A stretch of DNA of 64,000 nucleotides, taken from positions 1 to 64,000 of the forward strand of contig CAZLYX010000003.1 of the NCBI GenBank assembly GCA_964563885.1. Reading direction: 5' to 3'. The DNA comes from CAZLYX01 sp964563885. GTDB lineage: Bacteria; Pseudomonadota; Gammaproteobacteria; Burkholderiales; Neisseriaceae. The notes beneath the pieces are model-generated. The model was not told where the DNA came from and made no database searches. It worked only from the letters and a program-made list of their open reading frames with translations. A program made the translations under genes and the position numbers. Positions 52,685-59,795 of this stretch are shown here, in pieces (position 1 is the stretch's first letter; each line of letters begins with the position of its first letter).

Positions 52685-53950
52685 ATGACCACCGATATCC
52701 GCCAATATGTTCTTAAAATCGCAGAAGCCGCCAAAGCAGCCTATTACACTTTAGCCACGGCCAGCACTGCTCAAAAAAACAACGCTTTAATACATATGGC
52801 CGAGTTATTACAAAAACACAAAAATGCCATTTTGGCCGCTAATGCCGAAGACATGGAAAAAGCAACCGCCAAAGGGCTAGATTCTGCTTTATTAGACCGG
52901 TTAAAATTGAACGAAAAAACCATCGACAGTATGAGCGATGGCTTACGTCAAATTGCTGCATTGGCAGACCCAGTTGGCGAGATGGATGAGTTTCGCACTC
53001 GCCCAAATGGTTTAAAAATTGGCAAAATGCGAGTGCCTCTTGGCACGATAGGCATCATTTACGAGTCTCGCCCGAATGTTACTTTAGACGCTGCGGCTTT
53101 GTGCCTTAAATCGGGCAACTCCTGCATTTTGCGTGGTGGCAGTGAAGCATTTCAAAGCAATATGGCCATTGCCAAAATTATTCGCCAAGCATTGCTTGAA
53201 CATGATTTACCTGCTGATGCCGTGTGCTTTATTGAAAACACAGATCGCGAAAGTGTTGGCGCCATGCTACAGCTACCTGAATTAATTGATGTGATTATCC
53301 CACGTGGTGGTAAAAACTTAGTGGCGCGCATCAGCGCCGAAGCACGTGTACCAGTAATCAAACACTTAGATGGCATTTGTCATGTATATATAGATGAATA
53401 TGCCGACAGCGATAAAGCCGTTAATATCGCCGTTAACGCTAAAACTTCACGCTACGGCACTTGCAATACTATGGAAACGTTACTCATCCACGAAAGCCGC
53501 GCTGAAGAATTATTACCACGCTTACAACAAGCTTACGCCGCTGAAAACGTTGAATTACGTGGATGTGAACGCACACAACAGCTGCTGGGCACACTGGTTA
53601 TCGCCGCTACACCAGACGACTGGGAAACAGAATACTTGGCACCAATATTGGCCATTAAGATAGTAAACAGCTTAAGCGAAGCCATGCAGCACATCAACAC
53701 CCACAGTAGCCATCACACAGACAGCATCGTCACCGAAAGCTACACTCATGCCCAGATTTTCTTGCGCATGGTAGACAGTGCCAGCGTGATCGTTAATGCC
53801 TCCACCCGTTTTGCCGATGGCTTTGAATTTGGCTTAGGCGCTGAAATAGGTATTTCTACTGATAAAATTCACGTACGCGGGCCAGTGGGTTTGAATGGCT
53901 TAACCAGTCAAAAATGGGTGGTTTTAGGTGATGGGCAAATACGTCAGTAA
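52685..53950 (+). CDS. proA: Glutamate-5-semialdehyde dehydrogenase
   Basis: Second step of proline synthesis: NADPH reduction of gamma-glutamyl phosphate. Aldehyde dehydrogenase fold of 421 residues; the catalytic cysteine is in SRYGTCNTMETLL, with GTIGIIYESRPNVT and PRGGKNLV. The only Shine-Dalgarno-like sequence before the ATG is AGGTAG, which is part of the near-uptake sequence at 52668-52679. proB is not adjacent. Confidence 0.95.
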   Translation: MTTDIRQYVLKIAEAAKAAYYTLATASTAQKNNALIHMAELLQKHKNAILAANAEDMEKATAKGLDSALLDRLKLNEKTIDSMSDGLRQIAALADPVGEMDEFRTRPNGLKIGKMRVPLGTIGIIYESRPNVTLDAAALCLKSGNSCILRGGSEAFQSNMAIAKIIRQALLEHDLPADAVCFIENTDRESVGAMLQLPELIDVIIPRGGKNLVARISAEARVPVIKHLDGICHVYIDEYADSDKAVNIAVNAKTSRYGTCNTMETLLIHESRAEELLPRLQQAYAAENVELRGCERTQQLLGTLVIAATPDDWETEYLAPILAIKIVNSLSEAMQHINTHSSHHTDSIVTESYTHAQIFLRMVDSASVIVNASTRFADGFEFGLGAEIGISTDKIHVRGPVGLNGLTSQKWVVLGDGQIRQ

Positions 53951-54171
53951 CAAATATTATTATATCAATATTTAAAGTAAACAAAATACATGAGGTTAAA
54001 AGCCATCAAAAGCATTTTTTTATCCGTATTGCATAAGATATAAGCAATAGACAACATTTCCTAACAATTATTTGCCCAAGAGCATCTACTCTATCGGCTT
54101 GGTTTTTGAGAGAATAGCGTCACTTAATTATGACTATCCGTTCATAAAAATTACACATCAAAGGAAAATAT

Positions 54172-55014
54172 GTGAAGCGCATTTTTTTATTTCTTGCCAC
54201 CAACATTGCCGTTTTGGTTGTCATCAGCATTATCCTTAGTTTATTAGGATTAAGCGGCAATCCAAATGACATGGGTGGACTATTAGCCTTTTCAGCAGTT
54301 ATCGGCTTTAGTGGTTCGATAATTTCGTTGATGACCTCAAAAATGATCGCCAAACGCTCAGTAGGTGCTCAAGTTATTACCCAACCAGCCAACGAAGCAG
54401 AAGCGTGGCTGGTACAAACTGTACAAAACCAAGCCAGGCAATGGAATATAAAAATGCCTGAAGTGGCTATTTACAACTCGCCTGAGCCAAATGCATTTGC
54501 AACTGGCCCCAGCAAGAATAATTCTTTAGTAGCAGTGAGCACTGGCTTATTAGAACATATGACTCGCGACGAAGTAGAGGCTGTGTTAGCACACGAAATG
54601 GCTCACGTTGGAAATGGTGACATGGTCACACTTGCTCTAATTCAAGGTGTAGTGAATACTTTTGTGGTATTTTTGGCACGAATCGTATCCAGTATGGTTA
54701 CTCGTAGTGAAAACGGCGAATCTTCGCAAGGCATGTATTTTATAGTCAGCATGGTGCTGCAAATTGTGTTCGGCTTCTTAGCCAGCTTCATCGTAATGTG
54801 GTTTAGTCGTCAGCGCGAATACCGGGCAGATGCTGGTGCTGCCAAATTAGTAGGTGCTCCAAAAATGATTGCCGCACTACAACGATTAAAAGGTGGCGAA
54901 AGCCAGTTGCCAAAAGAAATGTTGGCATTAGGCATTGCCAGTGATGCTAAGGATTCTTTACTCAGCACCCACCCTAGCCTAGACAATCGCATCAGTCGTC
55001 TAAAGCTAATGTAA
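54172..55014 (+). CDS. htpX: Membrane metalloprotease HtpX
   Basis: Zinc protease that degrades damaged inner-membrane proteins. N-terminal helices (IFLFLATNIAVLVVISIILS; LLAFSAVIGFSGSIISLM), the zinc site HEMAHVGNGD (about 141-150), a third and fourth helix, and the glutamate ligand region SRQREYRADAGAA. The length of 280 is typical. It starts with GTG behind AAAGGAAA. Confidence 0.95.
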   Translation: MKRIFLFLATNIAVLVVISIILSLLGLSGNPNDMGGLLAFSAVIGFSGSIISLMTSKMIAKRSVGAQVITQPANEAEAWLVQTVQNQARQWNIKMPEVAIYNSPEPNAFATGPSKNNSLVAVSTGLLEHMTRDEVEAVLAHEMAHVGNGDMVTLALIQGVVNTFVVFLARIVSSMVTRSENGESSQGMYFIVSMVLQIVFGFLASFIVMWFSRQREYRADAGAAKLVGAPKMIAALQRLKGGESQLPKEMLALGIASDAKDSLLSTHPSLDNRISRLKLM

Positions 55015-55029
55015 TTGATTAGAATAACG

Positions 55030-55066
55030 AAAAGGCTACCTGAAATACAATTTCAGGTAGCCTTTT
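55030..55066 (+). terminator. Inverted uptake-sequence terminator after htpX
   Basis: AGGCTACCTGAA 55033-55044 and TTCAGGTAGCCT 55052-55063, extended by flanking CGAAA/TTTCG to a stem of about 18 bp. Shared with the convergent exonuclease gene. Confidence 0.85.
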
Positions 55067-55119
55067 CGTTATTCCTGCCTATTCATTTTATCTAACCTAT
55101 TCTCAAGCAAAATATAGAT

Positions 55120-56511
55120 TCAGGATAAAACTTTGACCACTTGTGCTCCAAGCTTAAATTTAGACTTGAGTAAAGCAGGCAACGTATCATCGAAATACCA
55201 ATACCCACTCTGTAAAGCTAAAGCGCCGCCAACACAATGAAACACCATTTTTTCACCACTTAAAGCATCTGTTTCCGTCACTTCAACTTCATGTGCCTGC
55301 CCCCAATCGGTCACAGGCAACAAATGTCCCATATCAATTATCTTTTGTGCTTGATTTTGCTTACCAGATACCGTGTGGCATTCACCATCGCATAGCCCAC
55401 TTGCCTGTACTGGACAAGCTTCGCCGGCTGGTGGTGTAATCGGCAACACATCCAAAGCTGCTGGACACAATCGGTGTTCATTCGCCCACGCCAGCACCGC
55501 ACGTTTAGCCGCTTTTTTATGTAAGAACAGACCTTTGGGTTGAACAGCATGAATGCCATTTTCCAAAGGAATAACTTTCGCCTGTAGTTCACCCATTTCA
55601 TCTGCCGCAAATTTTATGGTTAAATAAGTTTTGGTTCCTTGAGGTAAACAAAACCGGTGCTGTTCAAAAATTTGCGCCTTCAACCATGTCGCATGCAACC
55701 GACCCAAAGCAGGGAAAAATTCAACCTTACTTGCACTGCGTAGGTACATCGGTACATTTTGTTTATTTAATTGCTCTGCCACTTCAGAAAATGTTTTCTC
55801 GTGAGCAGCCGCATAAATAGCTTGATTATTATCATCAAACCAAACCAACACACCAAAACGATCAGACAAACGATATAAATCTTGGCGCAACGTTTCAGGT
55901 AGCCAATTAGGCAGAATTTTAGGCATCATCAACAACTCACTTTGATTTAGCCATTCTTCCTCACACTTTTCAGCCAAGCTTTTTTCTAAGAAATCCGCCA
56001 ATACCAGCACATCTGTCATAGCACGATGGCGGTTTTCTACCGTCATACCATTGCGCTCAATAATACTGTCTAAATTATGCTTAAAAAATTGTGGATAAAG
56101 CTTGCGTGATAATTGCACCGTACATAAAGCGGGTGCAGCAAAAGCATGCCCAACACGAGCAAATTCATGTTTCAAAAACGTATAATCAAAACGGCTATTG
56201 TGAGCCACCACTAAAGCACCCTGCAATTGCTTGAGTAAAGCTGGCGCCAGCATTGAGAATGTAGGCGCATCAACCACCATGTCATCACTAATGCCAGTAA
56301 GGCGCGTAATAAACGTCGAAATGGGCTGTTGTGGGTTCACCAACTGCTCATAATGGCTAATCTGCCCATTATCAAAGCGTAACCAAGCTATTTCAGTAAT
56401 GCGATCTGATAGCGTATTGCCACCTGTCGACTCTAAATCAACAATCACTACAGGCACATCTAAACGCGACAAAGCAGCCGCCAACGCAGGCCATCGTTGT
56501 TCGCTAAACAT
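55120..56511 (-). CDS. DnaQ-like 3'-5' exonuclease with a degenerate GIY-YIG-like C-terminal half
   Basis: 463 residues. The N-terminal 180 residues form a DEDDh exonuclease: DLESTGG (metal Asp and Glu), NSRFDYTFLKHEF and HRAMTDVLVLADFL. The C-terminal half resembles the UvrC/Cho-like region of DnaQ-UvrC fusions: GVLVWFDDNNQAIYAAAHEK sits where GIY-YIG would be but lacks the YIG motif, and CPVQASGLCDGEC matches the conserved cysteine cluster. The nuclease site of that half therefore looks inactive. A role in DNA repair or uptake-linked processing is inference only. Confidence 0.78.
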   Translation of the reverse strand: MFSEQRWPALAAALSRLDVPVVIVDLESTGGNTLSDRITEIAWLRFDNGQISHYEQLVNPQQPISTFITRLTGISDDMVVDAPTFSMLAPALLKQLQGALVVAHNSRFDYTFLKHEFARVGHAFAAPALCTVQLSRKLYPQFFKHNLDSIIERNGMTVENRHRAMTDVLVLADFLEKSLAEKCEEEWLNQSELLMMPKILPNWLPETLRQDLYRLSDRFGVLVWFDDNNQAIYAAAHEKTFSEVAEQLNKQNVPMYLRSASKVEFFPALGRLHATWLKAQIFEQHRFCLPQGTKTYLTIKFAADEMGELQAKVIPLENGIHAVQPKGLFLHKKAAKRAVLAWANEHRLCPAALDVLPITPPAGEACPVQASGLCDGECHTVSGKQNQAQKIIDMGHLLPVTDWGQAHEVEVTETDALSGEKMVFHCVGGALALQSGYWYFDDTLPALLKSKFKLGAQVVKVLS

Positions 56512-56581
56512 AAACTATTCCGTTAAATCTAATCATGGTTTTGTATTTTACTCTTTCTATACTTCTTATGCGAATATATAC

Positions 56582-56610
56582 TTGACACTATCTCATTGCA
56601 GCCTTATAAT
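56582..56610 (+). promoter_or_regulatory. Consensus promoter of the tRNA operon
   Basis: TTGACA (56582-56587), 17-base spacer, TATAAT (56605-56610): a perfect sigma-70 promoter 13 bases upstream of the first tRNA. Confidence 0.9.
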
Positions 56611-56623
56611 TCTTTTCTTTATT

Positions 56624-56700
56624 GCACCCGTAGCTCAGTTGGATAGAGTATCTGGCTACGAACCAGAGGGTCGGGCGTTCGAATCGCTCCGGGTGCACCA
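56624..56700 (+). tRNA. tRNA-Arg (ACG)
   Basis: A 77-nt cloverleaf with encoded CCA. Acceptor GCACCCG/CGGGTGC, anticodon stem CTCTGG-type arm with loop CTACGAA giving anticodon ACG (reads CGU/CGC/CGA after inosine editing), and the TTCGAAT T-loop. The 3' CCA is genomic. It is first in a two-tRNA operon. Confidence 0.93.
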
Positions 56701-56718
56701 AATAACTGCCTCATCATT

Positions 56719-56793
56719 GCGCTCATCGTCTAGCGGTTAGGACACTGCCCTTTCACGGCGGCAACCGGGGTTCGATTCCCCGTGGGCGTACCA
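56719..56793 (+). tRNA. tRNA-Glu (TTC)
   Basis: A 75-nt cloverleaf with encoded CCA. Anticodon loop CTTTCAC gives TTC; T-loop TTCGATT with a perfect GGGG/CCCC-type stem; acceptor GCGCTCA pairs with TGGGCGT using two G-U pairs. It follows tRNA-Arg after 18 bases, and a terminator comes right after. Confidence 0.92.
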
Positions 56794-56799
56794 CATTTT

Positions 56800-56831
56800 A
56801 AAAACATGGTTTAATTTAACCATGTTTTTTT
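56800..56831 (+). terminator. Terminator of the tRNA operon
   Basis: AAAAACATGGTT (56800-56811) pairs with AACCATGTTTTT (56818-56829) with a 6-base loop and a run of Ts. Confidence 0.85.
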
Positions 56832-57147
56832 GCGTTTTGTATTTAACAATTTCTACTTATCCCTCACCATCAAGAGTCTATTTTATCTCGTTGTACTTCA
56901 TTAATTTAATCTTTACTACCCACTTGCTTAATTTTACTTAATTTCAATAGCTTTCCAAGTAGCTACATAAGTCAATAAGAATCAATATACTAGGCCTTAT
57001 CGCTTCGTTTACATTCATATTTTCAGCTATTGCCAAAGGCGCTCAACAAGCTCACCATAGCAGACAAGGAACTTTTTCTCTGCTACCTTAGCCTAAGATT
57101 GTGTCCCCGCACTACAACAACATTCAAGTCAATGGAGTGATTTTAGT
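56832..57147. other. Intergenic region before the ACP-like lipoprotein
   Basis: About 315 AT-rich bases with no gene seen. GGAGTGA near 57135 is the ribosome site of the next gene. Confidence 0.45.
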
Positions 57148-57687
57148 ATGAAAACAAATTTTAAAATTATCGTTTCTGCAGTAACCTTATTGACCGCTTT
57201 AAGCGGTTGTAGCACTTTCGGTTCAGATAAAAAGGCCGAACAGCCAGCAGCACCTGTAACCCAAGCCACTGCCCCTGTGACACCAGTTGCACCAGCAGAA
57301 CAGGCTCAGCCAAAAAGAACGGTAGATTCTGTTAAAGAAGTGGCTTATTCATGTGGCCCTAAAGGTGCTGACAAGTTGCGCGTTACTTATGGTTTGAACG
57401 GTAATGATATAGTAGCTGCACAAGTTTTATTCCAAGATAAACCTTCTCCTGTGTTGAGTCGTGTAGAAGAAGTGACTGATCAAAACGTGTTTACCGCCAG
57501 CGGTATTAGCTGGACAACCTCTACGGCCAATGCAGCCAACGTAGACAAAGTAAACGGTAATCAATTGTTACAAGCCAGCATGACCACTGTTAATGGCAAA
57601 GAGCAACGCGTAGAGCAAGTTGTTACCAACAATTGCAAGCTAGACAAACAAGCTACTGCTCGCTTGCAAGCAGCACCAAAAAAATAA
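57148..57687 (+). CDS. Lipoprotein resembling neisserial adhesin complex protein / lysozyme inhibitor
   Basis: 179 residues. Lipoprotein signal ending LSGC (Cys21), an Ala/Pro/Thr-rich linker, then a beta-barrel-like domain whose start (VKEVAYSCGPKGADKLRVTYG) resembles the lysozyme inhibitor MliC and the neisserial adhesin complex protein ACP. Two cysteines (YSCG and NNCKLD) are placed as in ACP to form a disulfide. Possible roles are inhibition of host lysozyme or adhesion; this comes from fold-level resemblance only. The last five codons (APKK-stop) are in the 89-base direct repeat that recurs 0.7 kb downstream. Confidence 0.65.
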   Translation: MKTNFKIIVSAVTLLTALSGCSTFGSDKKAEQPAAPVTQATAPVTPVAPAEQAQPKRTVDSVKEVAYSCGPKGADKLRVTYGLNGNDIVAAQVLFQDKPSPVLSRVEEVTDQNVFTASGISWTTSTANAANVDKVNGNQLLQASMTTVNGKEQRVEQVVTNNCKLDKQATARLQAAPKK

Positions 57688-57760
57688 TACTTACGCATTA
57701 GGTTAGTATTCATTTATAAAAGGCTACCTGAAAACAGTATTAATGTTTCAGGTAGCCTTT
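57672..57760 (+). repeat. 89-base direct repeat, copy 1
   Basis: Covers the end of the ACP-like gene and its uptake-sequence terminator. It matches 58383-58471 at 88 of 89 positions (one G/A difference in the terminator loop). Confidence 0.95.
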
Positions 57761-57763
57761 TAA
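57718..57763 (+). terminator. Inverted uptake-sequence terminator after the ACP-like gene
   Basis: AGGCTACCTGAA 57721-57732 and TTCAGGTAGCCT 57747-57758, with the A/T flanks adding pairs. Confidence 0.8.
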
Positions 57764-57902
57764 TATTGATCTTAATAAAAATGATACTTTTTATTATTAA
57801 CAAAGACTTATTCAGTAACTTCAAGTGACAATATATTTTTTGATAATGTGCACACACTAACGTATTAGTACATAACATAACATAACTAATCAAAGGAAAC
57901 AC

Positions 57903-58412
57903 ATGAAAAAGCTGTTAATAATTGGCATCATTCTTAGTAGTCTTTCTGGTTGTGCACATCAAGTTCCAACCATTAATTTACATAATCAATTCAATCCCGC
58001 TGAAGCTAAAAAACTCTTAGAAGAAGGTAAAAATTCAGTAAAGGGTGAGGCATTTTTAAGGCAAAATGGTGGTGGTATTATTACGTGAGCAGGTACCGTT
58101 GTTAGCTTAATACCTAAAACACACTACACAGAAGAGCGCTTGCAACATATCTATGGAGTATTGGATTATAATGATGTTAAATCATCTAAAAACTCTATTA
58201 ACTTTAATCCAAACCCTTTTGAATATACACAATTACAGAAAGAAACCAAATGTAATTCTCGTGGTGGGTTTGAGTTTAATAATGTTGCTGACGGTGATTT
58301 CTATATAACAACTTACGTGCAGTGGCAAGTAGTTAGCAGCCAAGGTGCCGGTCTTATACAGAAAGTTCAACTATCAAACGAAAGCACCAAAAAAATAATA
58401 CTTACGCATTAG
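57903..58412 (+). pseudogene. Lipoprotein gene interrupted by an in-frame TGA and with a replaced 3' end
   Basis: AAAGGAAA and ATG lead to a lipoprotein signal ending LSGC (Cys17). After residue 61 (GGGIIT) there is a TGA at 58086-58088, and the same frame stays open for a further 108 codons (AGTVVSLIPKTHYTEERL on to GGFEFNNVADGDFYITTYVQ). The downstream part looks like carboxypeptidase-regulatory-type lipoproteins, in which this position often reads as a Cys followed by AGN, so TGC or TGG to TGA is the likely change. The last ten codons fall in the 89-base repeat in a frame unlike the first copy, so the original C-terminus was probably overwritten by recombination. Recoding of TGA is possible but less likely. 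Confidence 0.7.
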
Positions 58413-58471
58413 GTTAGTATTCATTTATAAAAGGCTACCTGAAAACAATATTAATGTTTCAGGTAGCCTTT
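58383..58471 (+). repeat. 89-base direct repeat, copy 2
   Basis: Near-identical to 57672-57760 (one mismatch). It fuses the end of the broken lipoprotein gene with a copy of the neighbour's last codons and terminator. Confidence 0.95.
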
Positions 58472-58472
58472 G
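58429..58472 (+). terminator. Inverted uptake-sequence terminator (within repeat copy 2)
   Basis: AGGCTACCTGAA 58432-58443 and TTCAGGTAGCCT 58458-58469, identical to copy 1 apart from one loop base. Confidence 0.75.
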
Positions 58473-58555
58473 TAGTAATAATTTCAATATAAACGTTTAA
58501 ATAAATATCCAATAATAAGCATTATGTAAGTAAATATTAAATTTATAAAATGCGG

Positions 58556-59572
58556 TTAAAACAAAGCTTCGAACCTCAATAAAGCGCCCACGTGGTGCTT
58601 TCTGTTTTCTTTACGGTCATTGTAATAATTTAGCTCTGTTTGCACAAAGAGCCATTCGCGCAGAAATGGTTGGCGCGCACCAACAAAAGGGCCGTAGCTA
58701 TTTAAATCAGCCTTCTTGTTTTCTATATAACCACCAGCATACACGCCGTAATTTACCCATTTATTGCCTTCAAATTCATGTTGGCGATATAAGTTGTTGC
58801 CCCATTTCCAGTCTTCTTCATTATCGTTGGTATATTGAAGATGAAACTGATTGGCGATAAAAGGTTGGCCCGCTGGGCTTTTTCTCACTTCTAAGTTTGT
58901 ACGCACATAATGTTTACTGTCTAAGCCATAACGATATATTTGTTCGGCACTGGTAGTGTAATCATCCTCTAACTGCCAAGTTTTACCCGCCTTTGCGCGG
59001 ATATAAATATCATCGCCTGAGCGAATACCTAAATCAAGATCTGCTTTTATGTCGGCACGCTTGTTGAACTCAGACAAACGTAAAGCCAGCGAGGAGTTTT
59101 GTTCTCTATTTTTACGGGCATCATATGTTTTTGCTCTTCCTTCATTAGAGGCATCATGCGGTATTAACGTATTATCATCCAATTGGTTATCCAGAGAATC
59201 ATCACCAAACACTACACTGAGGCGCTCTTGCAGTACAGGCAGTTTTACCTTACCACGAACCCGAGGCTTAACTTTGAAGTCATCGTATTTATTCCACTCT
59301 GTATCCAAAATAATACGCAAATTAGCAGAGGCTGGTCGACTAGGATCTGGGGTACCAAACCAGCTATTTACATGGCCAGCTAATTTATTGATGCCAGTTT
59401 TTGCCGAGCCATGTTGCTCATCTACCCAATATTGCTTTTCAATCGCTGTTGCTGAGGCATCTGCATTAGGTTCATCAATCTGAATGTTTTCTGCCCAAGT
59501 AGAGCTTGAAAACAAGCCAAACAAAACACTCACTACAACGCTTCGTTTAATCGGCAAATTTATTCTGTGCAT
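58556..59572 (-). CDS. Putative outer-membrane beta-barrel protein
   Basis: A 338-residue exported protein: signal peptide ending SSSTWA, a helical acidic N-terminal region, then alternating amphipathic strands rich in Tyr/Trp/Asn (IYIRAKAGKTWQLEDDY; VNYGVYAGGYIE; EWLFVQTELNYYND). The final residues LLRFEALF end in phenylalanine, the usual C-terminal signature recognised by the BAM machinery. No enzyme motif is visible. I do not recognise a named family; a porin-like or transport role is a guess from shape only. Confidence 0.65.
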   Translation of the reverse strand: MHRINLPIKRSVVVSVLFGLFSSSTWAENIQIDEPNADASATAIEKQYWVDEQHGSAKTGINKLAGHVNSWFGTPDPSRPASANLRIILDTEWNKYDDFKVKPRVRGKVKLPVLQERLSVVFGDDSLDNQLDDNTLIPHDASNEGRAKTYDARKNREQNSSLALRLSEFNKRADIKADLDLGIRSGDDIYIRAKAGKTWQLEDDYTTSAEQIYRYGLDSKHYVRTNLEVRKSPAGQPFIANQFHLQYTNDNEEDWKWGNNLYRQHEFEGNKWVNYGVYAGGYIENKKADLNSYGPFVGARQPFLREWLFVQTELNYYNDRKENRKHHVGALLRFEALF

Positions 59573-59740
59573 TTTTTACTCCGAACCTTTGTCAAGGCCT
59601 CTAGTATAGCTTGGTTTATTAAAATAAAAACATGGATTTCTAAGTAAACAATTGGGATTGGTTTAATATTGATACGCAATCAATATTAAGTTACATAAGA
59701 AATTTTCGTGAGCAAGATGTATGTACTTTATACGTCAACA

Positions 59741-59783
59741 AAAAGGCTACCTGAAACCATAATATGTTTTCAGGTAGCCTTTT
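59741..59783 (-). terminator. Inverted uptake-sequence terminator after gcvP
   Basis: AGGCTACCTGAA 59744-59755 and TTCAGGTAGCCT 59769-59780 with a 13-base loop. Confidence 0.8.
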
Positions 59784-59795
59784 AAAATGCTTAAA

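Noticed and set aside
2540..59780. Repeated 12-mers as a possible CRISPR or REP array
   Set aside because: They are dispersed singly or as inverted pairs at gene ends, with no regular spacing; they fit DNA uptake sequences. No CRISPR array was seen.
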